64,000 nucleotides of DNA from Stachybotrys elegans (lineage: Eukaryota > Ascomycota > Sordariomycetes > Hypocreales > Stachybotryaceae), in contig JAGPNK010000007.1 in NCBI GenBank assembly GCA_020746835.1, forward strand, positions 1,535,501-1,599,500. Direction: 5' to 3'. Under the pieces are notes generated by a model that saw only the letters and a list, made by a program, of their open reading frames with translations, had not been told where the DNA came from and ran no database searches. Shown one piece after another: positions 56,911-64,000 of the stretch (position 1 is its first letter; every line of letters starts with the position of its first letter). Made by a program: the position numbers and the translations under genes.

Positions 56911-58600
56911 ATGGCATCCAACGATTACTTCTACGACAATCGGCCTCCGCCCGTCCATACCCAGTCTCCAGCTCCCTATCCGACTGCGTACGATCCCAAC
57001 ACTGCGTACCTGCCATCGCCATCATCCACTCCGGCTCCATCTTACCACACGGGCTACGCCAACGCTCCTTCTCCGGCCCCCAACGGCCCCCTGCCAATAC
57101 AACCTCCTCCACGCTCAGGCCCTTCGCCGTTCGATACCGTCTTCGATGATAATGCCTATCCGATGAACTCAAGAACTCCGATGGGTGCCAGCTCTACAGA
57201 TATCCCTCACGGAGGCATGCATCAAGACTCGGGGTCTGCGTACTACGGCGCCGGGGCCGCCACTACATCGCCTGTGGACAGGCCATACCCTGCGGAAGAC
57301 ATCCCTCTGCAGGAGCGAAGCAGCAAAGACCCTGAGCAGAATGACCACATCTACGATGCGCCCTCTCGGCGGGGAAAATCCAAGAAGCACAAGGTCCGCG
57401 GCGGGCAGCTGGGAATGGCAGGCTCGGACAAGAAGAGGATCCCTTGGGTGGTTTACATCTTCACTGCGGCGCAGATCGGTGTCTTCATTGGCGAAATTGT
57501 TCGCAATGGTAAGCGTTTCGCCCTTGGATGTATATTCACAACTGACGCTGACCGTGTTGACAGCGATATTGACGGGCTCGCCCATCATGATTCGACCACA
57601 GTTCAACCCCATGATTGGGCCTTCTTCACAGGTACTGATCAACATGGGAGCTCGATTCGTGCCCTGCATGCGCAACACCGTGGGAATTCAGGACCAATCC
57701 ACTCCCGTCGAGTTTCTCTGCCCCAACGCTACCTCGACCGACAACTCCTGCCCTTTGTCGATTCTGTGCGGCTTTGACGGTGTCCCGGATCCAGTCTACA
57801 ATGACATCAACCAGTCGCCCGAACCGAACCAATGGTTCCGATTTATTCTCCCCATTTTCATGCACGCTGGTCTCATCCACATCGGCTTCAACATGCTTCT
57901 GCAGATGACGCTTGCAAAGGAGATGGAGATGGCGATTGGCTCCATTCGCTTCTTCCTTGTGTACATGTCGGCGGGCATCTTTGGCTTCGTAATGGGCGGA
58001 AACTTTGCCGCACCAGGCATCGCATCTACAGGTGCATCTGGTTCGCTCTTTGGCATCATCGCCCTGACACTGTTGGATCTGCTGTACTCCTGGGGCGATC
58101 GTCGAAACCCCGTCAAGGAATTGCTCTTCATCTTGCTCGATATCGTCATTGCCCTGGTCTTGGGTCTTTTGCCAGGTCTAGACAACTTCTCCCACATCGG
58201 CGGGTTTTTGACTGGTCTGGCTGTGGGCATATGCGTGCTTCACTCGCCCAACGCGCTCAGGAGGAGAATGGATTCGAACCTATCTTACTCTGCGGTTCAG
58301 TCGGGCTTTGACCACGGGCCCCCTCCCTTCTTCAAGAATCCTGTCGGTTTCTTCCAAGGAAGAAAGCCCTTGTGGTGGGCTTGGTGGCTCGTTCGCGCTG
58401 CGGCACTCATTCTGATTGTCGTTCTCTTTGCTGTCCTCCTCAACAACTTTTACGTCACCCGAAGTACTTGCGAATGGTGCAAGTACTTGAGTTGCATTGT
58501 GAGTCACTTATCCGTCTCTCCCGATGTTGATTACCTCGCCACTAACAACTTCCAGCCCGTGAATGATTGGTGCGAGCTGGGAACACTGCCCAGAACATAA
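56911..58600 (+). CDS. Rhomboid family intramembrane serine protease
   Basis: Three exons join in frame: 56911-57508, 57564-58498 and 58556-58600, giving 525 residues. A Pro/Ser-rich cytosolic N-terminus of about 185 residues with a basic patch (RRGKSKKHKVRGG) precedes the first membrane segment (VVYIFTAAQIGVFIGEIV). A Cys-containing extracytoplasmic loop follows, then HAGLIHIGFN, the catalytic serine motif GASG (S358) and the catalytic His in NFSHIGG (H410). Both catalytic residues are intact, so it should be active. The long tail plus loop-1 insertion is the secretase-type layout. The last 45-nt exon supplies PVNDWCELG with one of two late Cys pairs. Rhomboids cleave membrane helices; in some fungi one assists SREBP processing with the Dsc E3 complex, but this protein's assignment is unknown. 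Confidence 0.93.
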
Positions 58601-59135
58601 TAGCCAACTTCCTGGGAAACAATCTTAGCTGCAACAGGAAATAATCCTGCCGCAAGAGATGTATCCATGAGTTTGTACAGTTATGATGGATTGGTTAGGT
58701 GAAAGAGGATTGCATTGGCACAGCGCCGGCGTTGAGGTATCAGCATATGGGTACTTGACGAGATGCGACATGTTGCATCTCCAGATAATTACAAATGAAT
58801 ATTGAAAGATTATTGTCATGAAGACGCATGTGTAATAATAGTACATCACCTGATGGTGTTGACATCTTTTTATCCTTTTTCATCATGTGAAGGTGGCGAA
58901 GGCGGGATGCACACGCGCTGTCACGTGCGCGGTCGGTTTCCTAATTAACGGAAAGTGGGCCTGTCACGTCACGATCAAGAGGCGCGTTTAGTGGAATATC
59001 GCGTCCCGTGCGTGTCCCGTCCTGAATATTCTCCTTCTAGGTATACCTCCCATGCCACCCGCCGTCTAGGAAAGTTTCCACTGACTTTCCTTTCCTTTCC
59101 TTTCCACCAGCACTGGCACCTCAGGAATTCTCGCC
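58601..59135. promoter_or_regulatory. Promoter region of DNA polymerase delta gene
   Basis: 535 bases. It shows CACGTG at 58922-58927, nearby GCGCG motifs (58926, 58981), and a TTTCC repeat (59087-59104) just before the start. The pattern resembles G1/S-type promoters only loosely; no exact MluI box (ACGCGT) is present. Confidence 0.4.
58922..58927. promoter_or_regulatory. CACGTG box upstream of POL3
   Basis: CACGTG 209 bases upstream of the start, followed at 58966-58971 by the related CACGTC. Role inferred. Confidence 0.3.
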
Positions 59136-62100
59136 ATGGCTGCCTCAATTCTCCCTCAGAAGCGAGTGCTGGGCGAGTCCCGCACTCGTCAGAACATCCC
59201 AGCGACTCCCTCATCAGCGAAAAAGAGAAGGACGGACATCTTCTCGTCCTCCCCCGCCGCTCCGCCCAGCTCCCAGAATGCCCTGCGTGGCAAGCTCGGC
59301 TCCAGCCAGCCCAAGAGCGCCTTCGAGACTGACGTTCTCGAGAAGCTCAGCCAGGACATCTCGGAGTTGAAGAAGCACAACAGCGAGAAGGACCAGGTGT
59401 GGGATCGCCCGCCCCTCGTCGACTTCGTGCCGGAGCGTGACAGCCTGTGCTTCCAGTCCATCGAGGCTGAGCGTGGCGTGTTTGATGGCAGCGAATCCAC
59501 GGTTACGCTCTTCGGAGTAACCATGGAGGGCTACTCCGTCATGCTGCACGTCATGGATTTCAAGCACTACCTCTACATCCATGCACCCGTGCTGTTCCAG
59601 CCAGAGGACTGTGCGGGATACAAGGCGTTCCTTGAGATGACGCTGGCAGAGAGCAAGTCGGCGATTCACTCAGTGAACCTTGTGTCCCGACAGGACATCT
59701 ACGGCTACCACGGCGATAGCATGAATCCCTTCCTCAAGATCACAGTCACAGACCAGAAATACATCTTCCCACTACGTCGAGCACTGCAGGAGGGTCAGGC
59801 GAACTGGAAGAACATGTGGAAGGTCGGCTCCGAGGGTCTCAAGACGTACGACAACGTCGAGTACGTTCTCAGATTCATGATTGACTGCAAGGTACGCGCT
59901 ACACCCCCCTTTCAGATGGATGTCATGGTGTGCTAACATGTATTAGATCCAAGGCATGTCTTGGGTAGAAGCGCCGGCCGCCAAATACCAGCTCATTCCA
60001 CACGAGATGCGACAGTCGAACTGCCAGATCGAGGCCAAAGTAAAATATTCCGACCTGATTGCCCATGAGCCAAAGGGAGAATGGGCCAAGATGGCTCCCC
60101 TGCGTGTGCTGTCCATGGATATTGAGTGTGCTGGCCGAAAGGGCATCTTTCCCGACGCGGATTACGATCCCGTCATCCAGATTGCCAACGTGGTCACGAA
60201 ATACGGAGAGAAGAAGCCATTCGTGCGCAACGTCTTCTGTCTGGACACGACCAGTTCCATCACGGCTACTCAGATTCTCGATTATGACAACGAAAAGACG
60301 CTGCTTCGGGAGTGGCAGAAGTTTCTGCTCCGGGTAGATCCAGATATCATCATCGGCTACAACACGTCGAATTTCGATTTCCCCTACCTCTTGGACCGCG
60401 CCAAGGCTCTCAAGGTCGATGGGTTTGACCGATGGGCCCGTCTTCCCCATGTCCGTTGCAAGCCTACCGACAGCAAGTTTGGAAGCAAGCAGTTGGGAAA
60501 CCGCGAAACCAAGTCGACCAAGATCAACGGACGACTTCAGCTGGATTTGCTCCAGCTCATTCAACGTGATCATCATCTCCGCAGCTACACCCTGAACTCA
60601 GTATGCTCTCACTTCCTGGGAGAACAAAAGGAAGATGTCCATCACACCATGATTACCGAGCTGTTCAACGGCACGCCAGAATCACGCCGTCGCCTTGCTT
60701 TGTACTGCTTAAAGGACGCATACCTACCACAGAAGCTCATGGATAAGTTGTCTTGTCTCGAGAACTACACGGAAATGGCAAGAGTCACCGGGGTTCCATT
60801 CAACTACCTCCTGGCACGAGGTCAGCAGATCAAGTTCATCAGTCAGCTTTTCCGCAAGGCTCTCGAGCAGCAGCTTGTCATCCCCGACCTGGCCAGCAAC
60901 GGATCCGATGATCAATACGTCGGAGCCACTGTCATTGAGCCCAAGAGAGGATACTACAAGGCACCCATCGCCACGCTTGATTTTGCTTCTCTGTACCCCA
61001 GTATCATCCAGGCTCACAACCTTTGCTACACTACGCTGTTGACAAGCGACGCTATCAAGAAATTCAACCTCAAGAAGGACGAAGACTATATTGTCACGCC
61101 AAATAACGATTGCTTTGTCACGACGAAGCGCAGGAAGGGTCTGCTTGCCCAGATTTTGGCAGAACTTCTCGCTGCCCGAAAGCAGGCCAAGCGCGAGCTG
61201 GCTGTCGAGACGGACCCATTCAAGAAGGCTGTCTTGAACGGACGTCAGCTTGCTTTGAAGATTAGCGCCAACAGTGTGTACGGTTTGACGGGTGCCACCA
61301 ACGGAAAGCTCCCGTGTCTGGCGATCGCCAGTAGTACCACATCATTTGGCCGTCAAATGATTGAGAAGACAAGAGACGAGGTGCAGAAGCGGTTCACCAT
61401 TGCCAATGGCTACTCCCATGATGCAGAAGTCATATATGGTGATACCGATTCCGTCATGATCAAGTTCGGAACGGAAGACTTGGCCGAGGCCATGAAGATG
61501 GGTCAGGAAGCTGCTCAGTTTGTGTCGTCACAATTCCTCCAGCCCATCAAGCTCGAATTCGAAAAGGTCTACTATCCTTACCTTCTCATCAACAAGAAGC
61601 GTTACGCTGGTCTGTACTGGACCAAGACGGAGAAGTACGACAAGATGGATACCAAGGGTATCGAGACGGTGCGCCGAGACAACTGCATGTTGGTGCAGAC
61701 TGTGATTGAAAAGGTCCTGAGGATGATTCTGATTGACCGAGACGAGACTGGAGCTCAAGAGTGAGTGGTATAAATTTTCGAAGACGTTTAGGATTTGGCT
61801 AACATGTGAACAGGTACGTCAAGAGGACCATCGCAGACCTGTTGCAGAACAAGATCGACATGTCAAAGCTGGTCATCACCAAAGCCCTTACCAAGGACGA
61901 CTATGAGCATCAGCAAGCGCATACAGCGGTGGCTGAGCGCATGAAGGAGCGTGACAAGGGCTCCGCACCCGGCCTGGGAGATCGAGTGGCCTACGTGATG
62001 GTGAGGTCAGAGAAGGGAGCCAAGAACTTTGAGAAGTCGGAAGACCCCCTCTACGTGTTGGAACACAACGTGCCCATCGACACCAAGTACTACCTGGATA

Positions 62101-62555
62101 ACCAGCTAGCGAAGCCTCTGGCGCGTATCTTTGACGCGATCCTGGGCGGAGAGAACAAGTCCAAGTCTCTGCTGACGGGTGAGCACACTCGAGTCATCTC
62201 GGTGGCATCGCCGACTGTGGGCGGATTAATGAAGTTTGCCAAGAAGACGCAACAGTGCCTGGGATGCAAGCGGCCGATGCCGAGCAAGGAGGGACAGGAA
62301 ACGAGCGCCTTGTGCCAAGACTGCATTCCACGGGCTGGAGAGCTGTACCAGCACACGCTCAACAAGGTGACGGACCTAGAGGTTCGGTTTGGACGGCTCT
62401 GGACACAGTGCCAGCGGTGCCAGGGAAGCATGCATTGCGAGGTGATTTGCAGCAGCAAGGACTGTCCCATCTTTTACATGCGAATGAAGGCCAAGAAGGA
62501 TATCGAGGATGCAGGCAAGGAGCTGGTGCGGTTCGACGCGGCCGAGCTATGGTGA
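59136..62555 (+). CDS. POL3: DNA polymerase delta catalytic subunit
   Basis: Three exons join in frame: 59136-59891, 59947-61760 and 61814-62555, giving 1,103 residues, the family length. The N-terminus is basic with a KKRR nuclear signal. The proofreading exonuclease is intact: D310 and E312 in SMDIECAG, then [18 protein letters not shown] and [12 protein letters not shown]. The polymerase has motif [16 protein letters not shown] with D597 and motif C YGDTDS with D751 and D753. The C-terminus has CysA (CLGC, C1005/C1008, then CQDC), which binds zinc, and CysB (CQRC then CSSKDC), which binds the Fe-S cluster and the B subunit. It synthesises the lagging strand. All catalytic residues agree with yeast Pol3 at an offset of 11. 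Confidence 0.99.
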
Positions 62556-63308
62556 TTCGACGTCTGGGAGGGGAAAGGGGGATTACGGTGCTCTGTGTGT
62601 TTCTTGATATTTGTATGATGTTGGTAGGCGAGCATGGCGATCTAGGGCGTTGGGAGGCATGCAACAACACAAGGGTTTCTTGGAGGTATAATTAAGTGGC
62701 AGCAACAGGGTGTGTATACAATGTTAGGACGAGTTCATATTCACAAGTCATACGTCGGTCTACGAAATAATCCGACTTGGATCTGATGTACAAGTCGACG
62801 GGCCTCCGATGTCGCTTGCACGGCGACTGAAGTATGAGGCGAGTGGGTAGAAAAGGAAAAGGGTGGATGAGATGGGTAGGTCGGCAATTCCGAATATTGG
62901 TCGGTAGAGGAGGGACAGATTAGCAACAAGAGGTCAGGTAAATCAGTATGGTAATGGATGAGGCAAATATAGGACGTCATGGGTACTTGCTCACGGTGAC
63001 GCGAGCAAGAGTGCGGTCAGTGTTTCAGCAACAACGGTCCAATCAGCCTCTCTCATAGGCCGCAGATGCAGAGAGATAAGGTTATCTCAATGATAATAGA
63101 TGGTAGTCATGGTCCCTCCACTCCATGACGTTGAGGCCAGACTAAAGCCCGAGATGTGACACATAGGAAATGGGAGCGAGAGCCAGGGTCACTGGGTTAC
63201 CAGCTGAAAGTGCGTGTTTAGAGATGGCATGGCATGGCATAGCATGGGGCGCGCGGTAAGAATCGGGAGCCGCCCGGAGAAAGGTCTCTTTCTGCTGAGA
63301 CACTGGGA

Positions 63309-63337
63309 ACAAGGTGGACAAGGTGGACAAGGTGGGG
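63309..63337. repeat. GGACAAGGT tandem repeat
   Basis: Three 9-base units built on ACAAGGTGG in the gene-free stretch downstream of POL3. Confidence 0.75.
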
Positions 63338-63883
63338 GTCCCCCTCATAGCGGAAATGGGCGGGCGTGTGGGGGATGCCTGTCCCAGCAAAAGCAGGAGC
63401 AAAACAAAAAAAAATCTAGACCAAGCAGCAGGGTCCTAGCATTCTCTTACACACACACACACTCAATCTCCAGGACCGACTTTCGGAGAGGCCTTTTTCT
63501 TCCCTGCCCTTGCTTTTTTTTTTTCTCTTCAGATTTCGGAAAGTGTCGCGTGCTATGGCCTCGACGGAAGAGGGAATTAACATGGGGGGGGGGGGAGTCT
63601 AGAGACGAGCGGCTGAGACGGGCTGGCCGTTCCGCGTTCGGCAGAGGTTGCCACATGCACAGGCACATGCTTTGGGGGGGGGGACTACTCAGCTTGCGAC
63701 TGGTCTGGTCTTATCTTGGTCCCAGTGGGATGTGAGGTATGTAGGTACAGTAATGTAGGTTAGTAGAATGATTGCTCGCCGGATGGGAGATCGGGCTTCA
63801 ACATATAAAGGGCCTGTGCTGCTCCTGCCTCGAGTCCGGTGTCTCCTTCCCATTGCTGTGTCTTGCCCATCTGCCTATCAGTG

Positions 63884-63910
63884 TCTGCCTGCCTGCCTGC
63901 CTGCCTGCCT
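63884..63910. repeat. (TGCC)n microsatellite
   Basis: Nearly seven TGCC units near the window's right end, in a pyrimidine-rich, promoter-like stretch. Confidence 0.85.
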
Positions 63911-64000
63911 CTTGGCCTTATCTTGACTTTACCTTTCTCGCAAACACTCACGCCTCGAGCTTCGCCTCAGAAGACAGCCACCTTTTGCCAATTGATAAGC

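Larger units (their letters stand above)
62556..64000. other. Intergenic to window end
   Basis: 1.4 kb with the POL3 3' UTR and, from about 63.8 kb, a pyrimidine-rich stretch that may be the promoter or leader of a gene beyond the window. It contains a GGACAAGGT tandem repeat (63309-63337), poly-G runs (63581-63595 and 63673-63681) and a TGCC repeat (63884-63910). Confidence 0.5.

Noticed and set aside
58267..58280. GATTCGAACC, resembling a tRNA B box
   Set aside because: Lies inside the rhomboid coding exon, with no A box or cloverleaf around it.

Overview
The window is nuclear DNA of a filamentous ascomycete, most likely a Sordariomycete and probably Hypocreales. I see intron-split eukaryotic genes with short introns (about 50 to 130 nt), GTAAGT-type donors, TAG/CAG acceptors, long pyrimidine-rich leaders and GC near one half. 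The families are typical of this group: a FarA/CTF1 cutinase-type regulator, KAR9, a membrane-anchored GH16, a Dsc/Tul1 E3 ligase and mitochondrial EF-Tu. The order-level call is inference. I found no rRNA, tRNA, CRISPR array or intact transposon.

Layout. From 0 to 24.6 kb the window is gene-sparse: four minus-strand genes (GH16 glucanase-like protein, KAR9 with a Gas2-like tail, FarA/CTF1-type Zn2Cys6 regulator, malic enzyme) separated by 2 to 5.4 kb of pyrimidine-rich, repeat-sprinkled DNA. From 24.6 to 46 kb it is dense: a 1,484-residue acidic protein with OB-like domains at both ends, an FMO next to an aromatic-type aminotransferase, ribosomal protein L4, an uncharacterised protein with three matching CxxC modules, PGA2, mitochondrial EF-Tu, ribosomal protein S29, an ER protein disulfide isomerase and HSBP1. 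From 46 to 64 kb there are a Dsc1/Tul1 RING ligase, a second Zn2Cys6 regulator, a 3 kb gap, a small membrane protein, a rhomboid protease and the DNA polymerase delta catalytic subunit.

How the genes relate. Most are independent housekeeping genes in divergent or convergent pairs: PGA2/TUF1, RPS29/PDI and HSBP1/TUL1 share intergenic promoters. Translation genes (L4, S29, EF-Tu) carry CACGTG boxes upstream, and L4 also has a CCCTAA-like motif. Secretory quality control recurs (PGA2, PDI, Dsc1/Tul1, rhomboid). The FMO and aminotransferase are the only adjacent pair that suggests a metabolic unit.

No clear new defence, mobile or biosynthetic system is visible. The most unusual things are the two-OB acidic protein with SUMO-interaction-like motifs, the three-CxxC protein, the KAR9-GAR architecture, the FMO/aminotransferase pair, and gene-structure details: a 9-nt last exon in RPS29, a 6-nt tandem acceptor in HSBP1, and two in-frame starts in malic enzyme. 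Coordinates of spliced genes come from manual exon joining in which every junction keeps frame.
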